This document shows, one piece after another, positions 8,501 through 16,935 of a stretch of DNA of 64,000 bases (positions are counted from its first letter, which is position 1; every line of letters starts with the position of its first letter). The stretch is taken from NCBI RefSeq assembly GCF_002873135.1, contig NZ_MCVI01000014.1:122427-186426 (forward strand), in the 5' to 3' direction. This DNA is from Shewanella sp. 10N.286.48.A6 (GTDB lineage: Bacteria; Pseudomonadota; Gammaproteobacteria; Enterobacterales; Shewanellaceae). The position numbers were made by a program, and so were the translations under genes. The notes under the pieces are model-generated. The model did not search any database, had not been told where the DNA came from, and worked only from the letters and a program-made list of their open reading frames with translations.

Positions 8501-8983
8501 ATGAGCGCTCAAGACAATATGGTAGTTCGATTCAACTACACCCTTCGTGACGAACAAGGTGAAGTGATTGAAAGTAACGAAGGTGGTTCTCCAATCGCCT
8601 ATTTACATGGCCATGACAACATGATGCCAGGTGTAGAAAATGCCATTGCTGGCAAAGATGCGGGTGAAAAGTTCACCGTTACATTACCAGCTGCTGAGAC
8701 CTATGGTGAGCGTATGGAAGGTGCTGAGCAACGTGTTTCAGTAAAACACCTACAAGGCGCTAAAGTATGGAAAGTGGGCATGTCTGCTATTGTCAATACT
8801 GAAGAAGGCCAACGCCAAGTGACTATCGTTAAAATGGGTAAATTCATGGCAACGATTGACACTAATCACCCATTGGCTGGTCGTGAGTTAACCTTTGATA
8901 TCGAAGTGGTTGATTTTCGTGAAGCAACAGATGAAGAAATTGCCCACGGTCATTCACACGGTGAGGGTGGTCATCAGCACTAA
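8501..8983 (+). CDS. slyD: FKBP-type peptidyl-prolyl isomerase, SlyD family
   Basis: A 160-residue cytosolic protein. The FKBP domain is split by the insert-in-flap domain (about residues 70-125), the SlyD layout: VVRFNYTLRDEQGEVIESN, then LHGHDNMMPGVENAIAGKDAGE, the flap, and LTFDIEVVDFREAT. The tail HGHSHGEGGHQH is a short His-rich metal-binding tail, much shorter than in E. coli SlyD but normal for marine relatives. It catalyses cis/trans prolyl isomerisation, acts as a chaperone and can carry nickel. AAGGA lies about 7 nt before the ATG. An intrinsic terminator follows. Confidence 0.93.
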   Translation: MSAQDNMVVRFNYTLRDEQGEVIESNEGGSPIAYLHGHDNMMPGVENAIAGKDAGEKFTVTLPAAETYGERMEGAEQRVSVKHLQGAKVWKVGMSAIVNTEEGQRQVTIVKMGKFMATIDTNHPLAGRELTFDIEVVDFREATDEEIAHGHSHGEGGHQH

Positions 8984-9009
8984 TTTATTGCTGCATTACC
9001 CCAAATGTA

Positions 9010-9046
9010 ATCCCAAGTGTAGTTAATATACTTGGGATTTTTGTTT
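9010..9046 (+). terminator. intrinsic terminator after slyD
   Basis: ATCCCAAGT (9010-9018) pairs with ACTTGGGAT (9030-9038) and is followed by TTTTTGTTT. It lies 26 nt past the slyD stop. Confidence 0.85.
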
Positions 9047-9066
9047 GAAATAAAAGAAGCATCCGA

Positions 9067-9294
9067 ATGATAATTGAATTTTCCCAAGGTAAATTAGTGG
9101 TCACGCCATTTGAAATCCAGTGTCGATTAAATACCAATAACATCGTCTTGACCGCAATGGTCGATGACATGAAATGTCTTAGTGACAGTTTAATGTTAAT
9201 CGCAGATGCTGGCGCTGTGCGCTGGAGTTTAAAATTGGATAATGCCCAGCAATTTTATGAAGCCATCGAAATAATGGGCATTGCAGCCGAATAA
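9067..9294 (+). CDS. small hypothetical protein (75 aa)
   Basis: A 75-residue cytosolic protein, MIIEFSQGKLVVTPFEIQ at the start and LDNAQQFYEAIEIMGIA at the end, with no signal peptide, motif or cysteine cluster that I recognise. Its amphipathic pattern and the sensible spacing from slyD (beginning 20 nt after that gene's terminator) support a real gene, but the ribosome binding site is weak (AGAAG about 7 nt upstream). Confidence 0.55.
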   Translation: MIIEFSQGKLVVTPFEIQCRLNTNNIVLTAMVDDMKCLSDSLMLIADAGAVRWSLKLDNAQQFYEAIEIMGIAAE

Positions 9295-9331
9295 TCTGAT
9301 TCGGCTGCGACAAGCTTCACTACAGGAACAC

Positions 9332-10339
9332 CTAGGCTAGTGAATCTCGGTTATGGGGACTGCTATAGTCAATCTCTGGGCCAACTGGCACAATTTGGGT
9401 TGGATTAATTTGTTGGTGGCTAAAGTAGTAATGCTGCTTGATGTGCTCAAAGTTTACCGTGTCAGCAATGCCAGGCTGTTGGTATAAGTCCCTGAGGTAA
9501 CCAGAAAGGCAAGGGTAGGACTCAATGGTTCTAATATTGGTTTTAAAGTGGCCTACATAAACACAATCAAAGCGAATTAAAGTGGTAAATAAACGCCAAT
9601 CTGCTTCAGTTATCACATCTCCCATTAAGTAGCGTTTTGTTGCTAAGCGTTGTTCTAATTGCGCTAAGCTGGCAAACAGTGGCGTTATTGCTGCTTCATA
9701 TGCTTGTTGAGTAGTAGCAAAACCACTGCGATATACACCATTATTAATGTTGTCGTAAATCATGGCATTCAGTTCATCAATATCTTGACGTAGTGCTGCT
9801 GGATAATAGTCGTCATGGTTAGCCGTAAGATGATTAAACGCCCGATTAAACATACGAATAATGTCAGATGATTCATTACTGACTATGGTATTAGTGTGTT
9901 TATCCCATAATACGGGCACAGTGACACGACCGTTATAATCAGCTTTGGCCATTTGGTAAATTTGATACAGGTAATCTTTATTAAACAAAGGATCGGTATT
10001 AGCGCCTTCAATGGCATTAGCAGCTGCCGACTGATTAGATCCTGCAAACTCCCAGCCGTTACTGAGCATGTGCGGCTCAACCACAGTGACATCAATCATT
10101 TGGGTTAACTGTTTAAGTTGTAGAAAAATTAAGGTTCTATGAGCCCAAGGACAAGCCAATGAAACGTATAAATGGTAACGTCCAGCTTCAGCTTTAAAGC
10201 CTGCATCACCACTTACTTCTGCACTGCCGTCTGGTGTTATCCAATGCCTAAATTGTGCATCTTCTCGGTGAAAATTGCCGCCATTTTCCTTCGTTGGGTA
10301 CCATTGATCGACCCAGTGTCCATTTTGTAATAACCCCAT
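9332..10339 (-). CDS. yqjG: glutathionyl-hydroquinone reductase (Xi-class glutathione transferase)
   Basis: A 335-residue Xi-class GST. It begins MGLLQNGHWVDQWYPTK, continues with FRHWITPDGS and then the catalytic CPWAHR motif with Cys63, the same position as in E. coli YqjG; the C-terminal half is the all-helical GST domain (ITEADWRLFTTLIRFD). The family reductively removes glutathione from glutathionylated hydroquinones in the cytosol. I chose the ATG at 10339 because AGG lies 8 nt upstream and homologues start there; two more in-frame starts (ATG 10342, GTG 10348) precede it. It is convergent with the 75-residue gene. Confidence 0.92.
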   Translation of the reverse strand: MGLLQNGHWVDQWYPTKENGGNFHREDAQFRHWITPDGSAEVSGDAGFKAEAGRYHLYVSLACPWAHRTLIFLQLKQLTQMIDVTVVEPHMLSNGWEFAGSNQSAAANAIEGANTDPLFNKDYLYQIYQMAKADYNGRVTVPVLWDKHTNTIVSNESSDIIRMFNRAFNHLTANHDDYYPAALRQDIDELNAMIYDNINNGVYRSGFATTQQAYEAAITPLFASLAQLEQRLATKRYLMGDVITEADWRLFTTLIRFDCVYVGHFKTNIRTIESYPCLSGYLRDLYQQPGIADTVNFEHIKQHYYFSHQQINPTQIVPVGPEIDYSSPHNRDSLA

Positions 10340-10348
10340 CATTGCCAC

Positions 10349-10812
10349 CTGATAATTTCAACTTCTATGACTGAGTTTAAGTGATAAATTTTAGCAAGAA
10401 AAGCGGATTAAATGGGCTATAACGTTCGATTAATTCGAAGCTGCTTGAGCCTAAATGTATTTACTGTTACTGAAAATATTGAATTGGAATAGCGAGTATT
10501 GGTTGCTTTAATCGCGGTGCTTTTAACAAAAAACTCACATCAATAGAAAAATATGGCTATATGGGTTCAAATATCAACCAGATACAATTTGTGTTGTTAC
10601 AGCTTGAAATGTCTGACTTGTTTTGTTTTTTTGATGTAAGTGTTTTGTTTTTGATTTTAATGTTTATCAAGATGCATCTTGTTGTTGTGGTTGGGTAAAT
10701 TGTGGTTTTTTGTAATCAAACTGACATGAGATTTATGCAATGTTTGCTAGCATTCAGCAATGGGCTGGATAGCTCGTACATTATAAAAATTAAATTGATT
10801 AAGGGTTAGATC
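10349..10812. other. long upstream region of the first ushA-like gene
   Basis: A stretch of 464 bp between divergent genes, unusually rich in T and G on the plus strand in its second half (many TTTTGTTTTT-like runs at 10617-10720). It must carry the promoters of both flanking genes. One perfect palindrome (listed separately) stands out; no reading frame is convincing. Confidence 0.4.
10668..10681. promoter_or_regulatory. 14-bp perfect palindrome, candidate operator
   Basis: CAAGATGCATCTTG is fully self-complementary and lies 132 bp upstream of the first ushA-like start codon. The half-site AAGATGCAT resembles NsrR half-sites, but the normal spacing between NsrR halves is absent here, so the regulator is unknown. 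Confidence 0.35.
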
Positions 10813-12525
10813 ATGAAAAACATCTTGTGCAAATGCTTAGTGGCCTCTGCTGTACTCGCGGCTTTATCAGGTTGTAGTAATGACGATGATAAAAACCTAA
10901 CAGCTTGTGAAGCTGCTGGTGATGCATGTACTAGCTTTACTGTTATTCATACCAATGATAATCATGGCCGTTTTTGGGAAAACAGCAATGGCGAATATGG
11001 TATGGCTGCGCGTAAAACTGTGATTGATCAAATTCGACATGAAGTAGAGCGTGCTGGCGGTGAAACCATTCTTTTATCTGGTGGTGATATTAACACTGGT
11101 GTACCTGAGTCAGACATGCAGCAAGCCATTCCTGACTTCATGGGGATGAACCTATTAGGTTATGACGCTATGGCAGTGGGTAACCATGAGTTTGACAATC
11201 CTCTAAGCACACTTGATATGCAGTCAACATTGGCTAATTTTCCAATGCTTGCAGCTAACATCTATGACAAAAATGCAGACGCGCGCTATTTTGAACCTTA
11301 CCGAGTGTTTGATATTAATGGCGTAAAAATTGCGATTATCGGTTTTACCACTGTTGATACCCCCAAAATTGTTAATCCAGAAAATGTCGACAGACTGACA
11401 TTTACCGATCCTCAAGACGAGCTGCCTATTGTTCTTGCTGAAATCGAAGCCAATGAAGACGTTGATATGGTGTTTGCTGTAACCCATATGGGTCATTATG
11501 CTGACGGTAATCATGGTACAGAAGCCGCTGGTGATGTGATGCTAGCTCGCTCTGTTGAGCAAGGTCAACTGCACGCGATTATAGGTGGTCATTCACAAAA
11601 CCCTGTGTGTATGGAAGGGGATGAGTACGCAGATTTTGCTCCAGGTGATGACTGTAAACCTGATCAGCAAAATGGGACTTATATCATGCAAGCCCATGAA
11701 TGGGGCAAGTACGTTGGACGTGCTGATTTTGAATACATGGATGGAGAGCTAACGCTGGCAGAATACTCACTCATCCCAATTAACTTAAAGCAAGAAGATG
11801 AAAGTGGCGAGTTAGTTTTCATTACTGAAGAAATTGAAAAAGACCAAACAGTATATGACACCTTATTGCCATATCAACAGCGCGGTCAAGAATTGTTAGA
11901 TGTGGTGATTTCCTATACTGATGGTAAGTTTGAAGGCGACCGTGAAGTGGTACGTGTTGAGCAAACAAACCTAGGTAACCTGCTCACTACAGCTTATTCA
12001 GAATTTGTTAGCAATAACTTCAATGTCAATGCAGACTTTGGCGTAATGAATTCAGGTGGTGTCCGCGCTTCTATCGTTGAAGGTGATATTTCATATCGTG
12101 ATGTGCTAACAGTGCAGCCATTTGGCAATTTTGTGTCTTATGTCACGATGACAGGGGCAGAAGTGGAAGATTATTTAGCGGCTGTGGCAGTTAAAACCGG
12201 TGGTGGTTTCCCACAACTTAACGATGTTGCTATGGAAGTATATTGTGATACTGAAACCGTTGAGATTGCTTCTCTTGGTGGCCGTCCTTTTGATTTACAA
12301 GATGATTATACCTTCTCGTTAATCCACTTCAGCGCTGCGGGTGGAGATGACTACCCAGTAGTTAATCAACACGCCAACTACATAGATACCCAATTAACTG
12401 ATGCAGCAGTTTTTCGTGAGTACTTTGTGGCAAACCCTGTATTATCAGCTGCCGATTATGCACCTGTAGAAGGTCAATTAAATTTCTACCGTAATGGCGC
12501 GTTAGTGAAAAGTTGTGCTCAATAA
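10813..12525 (+). CDS. ushA: UshA-type 5'-nucleotidase / metallophosphoesterase lipoprotein (paralogue 1)
   Basis: A 570-residue lipoprotein: signal peptide with lipobox ending LSGC, lipidation at Cys21. The N-terminal metallophosphoesterase domain shows all metal motifs: HTNDNHGR, GGDINTG, GNHEFDN, THMGH and GGHSQ. The C-terminal 5'-nucleotidase domain has NSGGVRAS, DVLTVQPFGN and SAAGGDDYP. The family hydrolyses extracellular nucleotides or UDP-sugars in the periplasm or at the cell surface to scavenge nucleosides and phosphate. The lipobox fits the Vibrio NutA type rather than soluble E. coli UshA. A close paralogue follows at 13686 after an esterase gene. An intrinsic terminator follows this gene, so the two are separate units. 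Confidence 0.9.
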   Translation: MKNILCKCLVASAVLAALSGCSNDDDKNLTACEAAGDACTSFTVIHTNDNHGRFWENSNGEYGMAARKTVIDQIRHEVERAGGETILLSGGDINTGVPESDMQQAIPDFMGMNLLGYDAMAVGNHEFDNPLSTLDMQSTLANFPMLAANIYDKNADARYFEPYRVFDINGVKIAIIGFTTVDTPKIVNPENVDRLTFTDPQDELPIVLAEIEANEDVDMVFAVTHMGHYADGNHGTEAAGDVMLARSVEQGQLHAIIGGHSQNPVCMEGDEYADFAPGDDCKPDQQNGTYIMQAHEWGKYVGRADFEYMDGELTLAEYSLIPINLKQEDESGELVFITEEIEKDQTVYDTLLPYQQRGQELLDVVISYTDGKFEGDREVVRVEQTNLGNLLTTAYSEFVSNNFNVNADFGVMNSGGVRASIVEGDISYRDVLTVQPFGNFVSYVTMTGAEVEDYLAAVAVKTGGGFPQLNDVAMEVYCDTETVEIASLGGRPFDLQDDYTFSLIHFSAAGGDDYPVVNQHANYIDTQLTDAAVFREYFVANPVLSAADYAPVEGQLNFYRNGALVKSCAQ

Positions 12526-12570
12526 TTTCTTTTGATTAACTAATGAGTAAGTTAAAAACGGTGTAAATTG

Positions 12571-12598
12571 AAAAAGGTAGCTACGGCTACCTTTTTTG
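12571..12598 (+). terminator. intrinsic terminator after ushA paralogue 1
   Basis: AAGGTAGC (12574-12581) pairs with GCTACCTT (12586-12593) around TACG and is followed by a T run. Confidence 0.85.
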
Positions 12599-12664
12599 TT
12601 TCAAGCTTAACGGTGCTTATGGATTGGTATAAGATAGCCGCAATTCATCATAAAGGATTTAATT

Positions 12665-13348
12665 ATGTCGTCGGTGACAACCCTACTAGAACGTATAACA
12701 GTTGAACCAGCTACACCTGCGAAGTCATGTGTCATTTGGTTACATGGCTTAGGAGACTCAGGAGCCGGGTTTGCGCCCGTCGTGCCTGTTTTAGGTTTAC
12801 CAAGTGATCATAGTATTCGATTTGTTTTTCCCCATGCACCAGAACAAGCGGTGACCATAAATGGCGGCTATATCATGCGATCTTGGTATGATATTAAAAG
12901 CATGGATTTACATGATCGAGCCGATATCAATGGGGTGTTAACCTCTGAAATCGCAGTAAAAGCGCTGATCAATGAACAAATTGAATCGGGTATTAGCGCT
13001 CAAAACATTGTGCTGGCAGGTTTTAGCCAAGGTGGCGTCATGAGTTTATTTACTGGGTTGAGGTTTGAGCAAAAACTTGCAGGCATTATGGCATTGTCAT
13101 GTTATTTACCCGCAGGAGAGGCTTTACCTGAGGGCTTAAGCGAAGCTAACAGTGATACGCCGATATTACAAAACCATGGTGAGCAAGATGAAGTGGTGCC
13201 ATTATTTGCTGGAAAAATGGCCCATGATGCCTTAATTAAAGCAGGCTATTCGAGCAAGTGGCTTACTTACCCTATGGCACATAGTGTTATACCTGCGCAG
13301 TTGTCCCACATTGGTCAATGGCTAACCGATAAACTCGGGAAAGCATAA
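12665..13348 (+). CDS. alpha/beta hydrolase, acyl-protein thioesterase / carboxylesterase family
   Basis: A 227-residue cytosolic alpha/beta hydrolase of the phospholipase/carboxylesterase (Abhydrolase_2) family. It has the oxyanion segment WLHGLGDSGAGFAPV, the nucleophile elbow GFSQGG with Ser121, and a triad completed by Asp175 (EQDEVV) and His206 (MAHSV). It also carries the MRSWYD loop usual in this group. Members hydrolyse short-chain esters or acyl thioesters. It sits between the two ushA paralogues but has a terminator on each side, so functional linkage is doubtful. Confidence 0.9.
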   Translation: MSSVTTLLERITVEPATPAKSCVIWLHGLGDSGAGFAPVVPVLGLPSDHSIRFVFPHAPEQAVTINGGYIMRSWYDIKSMDLHDRADINGVLTSEIAVKALINEQIESGISAQNIVLAGFSQGGVMSLFTGLRFEQKLAGIMALSCYLPAGEALPEGLSEANSDTPILQNHGEQDEVVPLFAGKMAHDALIKAGYSSKWLTYPMAHSVIPAQLSHIGQWLTDKLGKA

Positions 13349-13428
13349 CTGGCACTTTAGTGTGGCTGTTTCAAATTAAGTACAATGTCACTATTAACTT
13401 GTGATAGTTAAATGCTATAAAAAACAAG

Positions 13429-13462
13429 AGGCTTAGCGCTGTTATGGCGCTGAGCCTTTTTT
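13429..13462 (+). terminator. intrinsic terminator after the esterase gene
   Basis: AGGCTTAGCGC (13429-13439) pairs with GCGCTGAGCCT (13447-13457, one G-U pair) and is followed by TTTTTT. The rest of the 337-bp spacer up to 13686 shows nothing else beyond AT-rich promoter-like DNA. Confidence 0.8.
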
Positions 13463-13685
13463 ATATTCGAACAGCTCAATCATTTGGCTAAATCACTTTT
13501 TATTATATTGGACAATCTGCGTGTATTAATAAAAACTAAATCATTGTTATTTAAAGTGATAACTTAAAAATAAATCACAATATTTAGTAAACTTTTGTTA
13601 AAATACAGCTCGTTTTATGTAGTGAAACTAGTTGCAAACAAATTGCAGGCAACTTGTATTAAATTGAAGGTTTACGGATAACATA

Positions 13686-15362
13686 ATGATAAGAAAAATT
13701 CCGAGTCTACTGGTCGTCATCGGTGTATTAACCAGTTTAACTGCGTGTGATCGAAAACCTGACTGCGAAGATAATAATTGCACTAAATTTACTGTGGTGC
13801 ATACCAATGATAATCATGGTCGTTTTTGGCATAACAAAGCGGGTGAGTATGGCATGGCAGCGCGGTTTACTGTCATTGATGGTATTCGTAAAGAGGTCGC
13901 CGCAAATGGTGGGCATACCTTAGTGTTATCAGGTGGCGACATCAATACGGGTGTACCAGAATCCGACTTACAAAACGCCATCCCCGATTTTATTGGCATG
14001 AATATGATTGGTTATGATGCCATGGCGGTGGGCAATCATGAATTTGATAACCCATTGTCAGTATTGGCAGAGCAAGCAGAGTTAGCGACATTTCCAATGT
14101 TGGCTGCCAATATCTATGATAAAGAATCTAATCAACGTTATTTTGAACCTTATAAAGTGTTCAAAGTGGGTGATATTGACATTGCTGTAGTGGGGTTGAC
14201 CACTAACGACACACCAAAGCTAACTAATCCATTGCATACAGAATCGTTGATTTTTACCGATCCTATCGCGGAAATGAAGCAGTTGTTACCGCAAATAAAA
14301 GCCAATGAAACTGTAGACTTAGTGTTTGCAGCTACCCATATGGGCCATTATCAGGATGCAGATTTTGGCAGTAATGCCCCTGGTGATGTCACGATGGCTA
14401 GAGCGTTAGAGGAAGGGCAGTTAGACGCCATTATCGGCGGGCACTCGCAAAATCCAGTGTGTATGGCTGGTCGCAACAGTGAATATGATAAAACCTTCAC
14501 CGCGGGTGACTCTTGTCGTCCAGACAAACAAAATGGCACTTGGATTATGCAAGCCCATGAGTGGGGACGCTTTGTTGGCCGCGCTGATTTTGAATACATT
14601 AACGGTAAATTGTATTTAGTGGACTACCGATTAATTCCAATTAACTTAAAGCGAATGGCTTTTGGTAAAAAGCTTGCTTGGCCAGTAGGTGAGCATGTTG
14701 AGCGTAACCCTGAGGTTGAAGCGGCGTTATTACCTTATCAGCAAAAAGGCAGCGCAGAGCTTGATGTGATCATAGGTAAAGTAGATGGGCTATTACAAGG
14801 CGATCGCAAGGTGGTGCGTGCCCAGCAAACCAATTTAGGTAGGTTAATTGCGAAAGTACACAGTAATAAAGTGCGCGCTGACTTTGGTATCATGAACTCT
14901 GGTGGCGTCAGAGCCTCTATTCCGGCAGGAAATATTGCTTATCGTGATGTGCTCACGGTGCAACCATTTTCAAATACTATTGGTTTAGCAGAAATGTCAG
15001 GTGACAAATTAATTAGCTATTTATCAAAAGTGGCTACCAATACCCGAACTAGCGGTGCTTATGCGCAATTTTACGGTATTGATATGACTGTAAAATGTCG
15101 TGATCAAGACGTTGAAATTCATAGTATTAATGGTCAGCCTTTTGATATATCGGCAACCTATCAGTTCTCTATTCCAAGTTTTAGTGCAGCAGGTGGTGAC
15201 AATTACCCTAAGATTAATATTCTTGAAGCGGGTTATGTAGATGCCATTGAGCTTTATGAATACGTTAAGAAAGAGAAAAATATTCAAATTGAGGATTATA
15301 ATCCGAAAAATGAAGTGAAATTTACCCAATCTAAAAGTTCATTAGGCTGCAGTATTTATTAG
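13686..15362 (+). CDS. ushA: UshA-type 5'-nucleotidase / metallophosphoesterase lipoprotein (paralogue 2)
   Basis: A 558-residue paralogue of the gene at 10813, colinear along its whole length. The lipobox ends LTAC (Cys21). Metal motifs HTNDNHGR, GGDINTG, GNHEFDN, THMGH and GGHSQ are intact, as are NSGGVRAS, DVLTVQPFSN and SAAGGDNYP in the nucleotidase domain. Relative to paralogue 1 it lacks a short stretch between the LLTTAYSEF and ADFG segments and has a basic C-terminal tail with a terminal Cys-Ser-Ile-Tyr. All catalytic residues are present, so it should be active. Different upstream regions imply different regulation. Confidence 0.9.
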   Translation: MIRKIPSLLVVIGVLTSLTACDRKPDCEDNNCTKFTVVHTNDNHGRFWHNKAGEYGMAARFTVIDGIRKEVAANGGHTLVLSGGDINTGVPESDLQNAIPDFIGMNMIGYDAMAVGNHEFDNPLSVLAEQAELATFPMLAANIYDKESNQRYFEPYKVFKVGDIDIAVVGLTTNDTPKLTNPLHTESLIFTDPIAEMKQLLPQIKANETVDLVFAATHMGHYQDADFGSNAPGDVTMARALEEGQLDAIIGGHSQNPVCMAGRNSEYDKTFTAGDSCRPDKQNGTWIMQAHEWGRFVGRADFEYINGKLYLVDYRLIPINLKRMAFGKKLAWPVGEHVERNPEVEAALLPYQQKGSAELDVIIGKVDGLLQGDRKVVRAQQTNLGRLIAKVHSNKVRADFGIMNSGGVRASIPAGNIAYRDVLTVQPFSNTIGLAEMSGDKLISYLSKVATNTRTSGAYAQFYGIDMTVKCRDQDVEIHSINGQPFDISATYQFSIPSFSAAGGDNYPKINILEAGYVDAIELYEYVKKEKNIQIEDYNPKNEVKFTQSKSSLGCSIY

Positions 15363-15403
15363 TATCCATGAGTTAATGTTAGCTTCTGTTAGCATTTAAA
15401 CCT

Positions 15404-15430
15404 AAAGGCAACCACTTGGTTGTCTTTTTA
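15404..15430 (+). terminator. intrinsic terminator after ushA paralogue 2
   Basis: AAGGCAACCA pairs with TGGTTGTCTT around a CT turn, followed by TTTTA. Confidence 0.75.
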
Positions 15431-15519
15431 TTTGAAAATTTTTATCTTTTTAAGATATTGATTATTAATGGTTATATTTAAATTAATTGGCTGAAGGAAA
15501 AATTATTTTTGCTAATTTA

Positions 15520-15547
15520 CTTGAAAAATAAAATATCGTTCTCATAT
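15520..15547 (+). promoter_or_regulatory. sigma-32 (heat-shock) type promoter of ibpA
   Basis: CTTGAAA at 15520-15526 is an exact match to the RpoH -35 consensus. After a 13-nt spacer, TCTCATAT at 15540-15547 matches CCCCATNT in its informative CATNT part. Transcription would start near 15555, leaving a 5' leader of about 115 nt before the ibpA start. Confidence 0.75.
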
Positions 15548-15641
15548 CTAGTTGTAAGTTAGGCACGCTCAATAGAGGTACTAACTAGCATTACGCCGCA
15601 AGGGTAATGACAAACAGCCAATAATGGCATTTTATTTTTCA

Positions 15642-15665
15642 CATATTGCTTTAGACAAGGATATG
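15642..15665 (+). promoter_or_regulatory. ROSE-like RNA thermometer over the ibpA ribosome binding site
   Basis: UUGCU (15646-15650) lies 7 nt before the Shine-Dalgarno AGGA (15658-15661). The flanks CAUA (15642-15645) and UAUG (15662-15665) are perfectly complementary. The result is one hairpin in which U-A, C-G, a G-G apposition and U-A close over AGGA with one extra U. That is the U(U/C)GCU signature hairpin of ROSE elements, which melts on heat shock in rhizobial and enterobacterial small heat-shock genes. Confidence 0.65.
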
Positions 15666-15668
15666 ACA

Positions 15669-16136
15669 ATGCGTAAATTTAATTTAACTCCAGATTTAAC
15701 TCCTCTTTATCGTAGTGCGATTGGTTTTGATCGTTTAGCTAAAATGGCTGAACACGCCGCAGTACAAAATGGTAACACCGGTTACCCTCCATACAACATC
15801 GAATTACTTGGCGAAAATCGCTACCGTATCACTATGGCGGTTGCTGGATTTAGTATGCAAGAACTTGATATCACTAGCGAAGGTGACAAGTTACTTATCA
15901 AAGGCAGTAAAGTGGCTGCAGTAAACGATGAACGTAAATACTTACATCAAGGTATCGCAGAGCGTGGATTTGAGCGCACTTTCCAGTTAGCAGACCATGT
16001 CAAGGTTGTTGGTGCTGAATTAGAAAATGGTTTATTAAATGTTGATTTAGTAAGAGAAATCCCTGAAGCGTTAAAAGCACGTAAAATTCAAATCAATTCT
16101 GCGCGCAGCGCTACCAGTAATACGATTGAAAGTTAA
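15669..16136 (+). CDS. ibpA: small heat-shock protein Hsp20 / IbpA
   Basis: A 155-residue alpha-crystallin-type chaperone. It begins [23 protein letters not shown], the IbpA/IbpB N-terminus, followed by the crystallin domain ([20 protein letters not shown], ending in [26 protein letters not shown]). I chose the ATG at 15669 because AAGGA is 7 nt upstream and homologues start there. Two earlier in-frame ATGs are at 15624 and 15663, the latter too close to the Shine-Dalgarno. IbpA holds unfolded proteins for DnaK/ClpB. A sigma-32-like promoter and a ROSE-like hairpin precede it, so both transcription and translation are probably heat-induced. Confidence 0.93.
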   Translation: MRKFNLTPDLTPLYRSAIGFDRLAKMAEHAAVQNGNTGYPPYNIELLGENRYRITMAVAGFSMQELDITSEGDKLLIKGSKVAAVNDERKYLHQGIAERGFERTFQLADHVKVVGAELENGLLNVDLVREIPEALKARKIQINSARSATSNTIES

Positions 16137-16197
16137 TGCGTTACCGCCCTTTAGGTAAATAATAAAGGGCACTAGTTTCATCTCTTCCCTGATTTTT

Positions 16198-16232
16198 GCC
16201 CAACTAGATTCATTTTCCTAGTTGGGCTTTTT
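16198..16232 (+). terminator. intrinsic terminator after ibpA
   Basis: GCCCAACTAG (16198-16207) pairs perfectly with CTAGTTGGGC (16218-16227), followed by TTTTTG. A second hairpin (GCCCTTTA with TAAAGGGC, 16146-16170) lies closer to the stop but has no T tract. Confidence 0.85.
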
Positions 16233-16370
16233 GCCTTATGACTGTTTATAAAGCCCCTCACAACAAATTGACGCCACATTATTGATCCCACATTAAAGTC
16301 ACTCTCAACAAAAGCACTTCGCGATAACGTCGCTTTCAATAAAAGCACTGCTCGTAAAAGTCACAAGCCC

Positions 16371-16820
16371 CTATTTAAGCGCTCTATCTAAAATGACCGC
16401 ACCAGCATCATTGTTACCCAGTTCATCATTAGGATTGTATATGGGGCAGTTTTTCATTGATAAACATCCACAACCAATACAGCCATCTAGAGAGTCACGT
16501 AAATTAGTCAAATAATTGATTTTTCTAGTTAACTGATTTTGCCACTTGGTCGATAGCAACGCCCAGTCTTCAGGGGTTGGGGTGCGTTCATTGGGAAGGT
16601 GGCTAAATGCCTGCTTGATATCCTGCAAGCTTATTCCCATGGTTTGGGCGGCTTTTATCACGGATATCCGCCTGATCACATCTCGGCGATAGCGGCGCTG
16701 ATTGCCTTGATTGCGCAAACTGGTGATCAAGCCTTTTGATTCATAAAAATGCAGGCTTGAGACTTTTATGCCGCAACGCTTGGCCACTTGCCCGACTGTT
16801 AAATCCATTTCATCAAGCAT
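16371..16820 (-). CDS. soxR: redox-sensitive transcriptional activator SoxR
   Basis: A 149-residue MerR-family regulator. The N-terminal winged helix reads LTVGQVAKRCGIKVSSLHFY, then ITSLRNQGNQRRYRRDV; a dimerisation helix follows, and then the [2Fe-2S] ligand motif Cys114-x2-Cys117-x-Cys119-x5-Cys125 (CIGCGCLSMKNC), identical in spacing to E. coli SoxR. Oxidation of the cluster by redox-cycling compounds turns it into an activator of promoters with a 19-bp spacer. I start it at the ATG at 16820, with AGGA 8 nt upstream; a longer GTG start at 16865 would lie inside the operator. It is divergent from its likely target promoter at 16852. No soxS-like gene is near, so it probably acts directly. 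Confidence 0.95.
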   Translation of the reverse strand: MLDEMDLTVGQVAKRCGIKVSSLHFYESKGLITSLRNQGNQRRYRRDVIRRISVIKAAQTMGISLQDIKQAFSHLPNERTPTPEDWALLSTKWQNQLTRKINYLTNLRDSLDGCIGCGCLSMKNCPIYNPNDELGNNDAGAVILDRALK

Positions 16821-16851
16821 CAAAATATTCCTATTACAGTAAAAATAATAC

Positions 16852-16882
16852 TTTACCTCAACCAAGGTTGAGGTTTTATAGT
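16852..16882 (+). promoter_or_regulatory. SoxR-dependent promoter with SoxR box and 19-bp spacer
   Basis: TTTACC (-35, 16852-16857) and TATAGT (-10, 16877-16882) are separated by exactly 19 bp, the over-long spacer typical of SoxR/MerR-activated promoters. The spacer and -35 contain CCTCAA-N6-TTGAGG (16856-16873), the SoxR box half-sites of E. coli soxS with only the central six bases different. It points rightward to the 55-residue ORF and the two VOC genes. It also overlaps the soxR upstream region and so could autoregulate soxR. Confidence 0.85.
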
Positions 16883-16935
16883 GGCACTATATTACAACAA
16901 GTTGATTTAAAAATCGTTGCAATGCAGGAGGCAAA

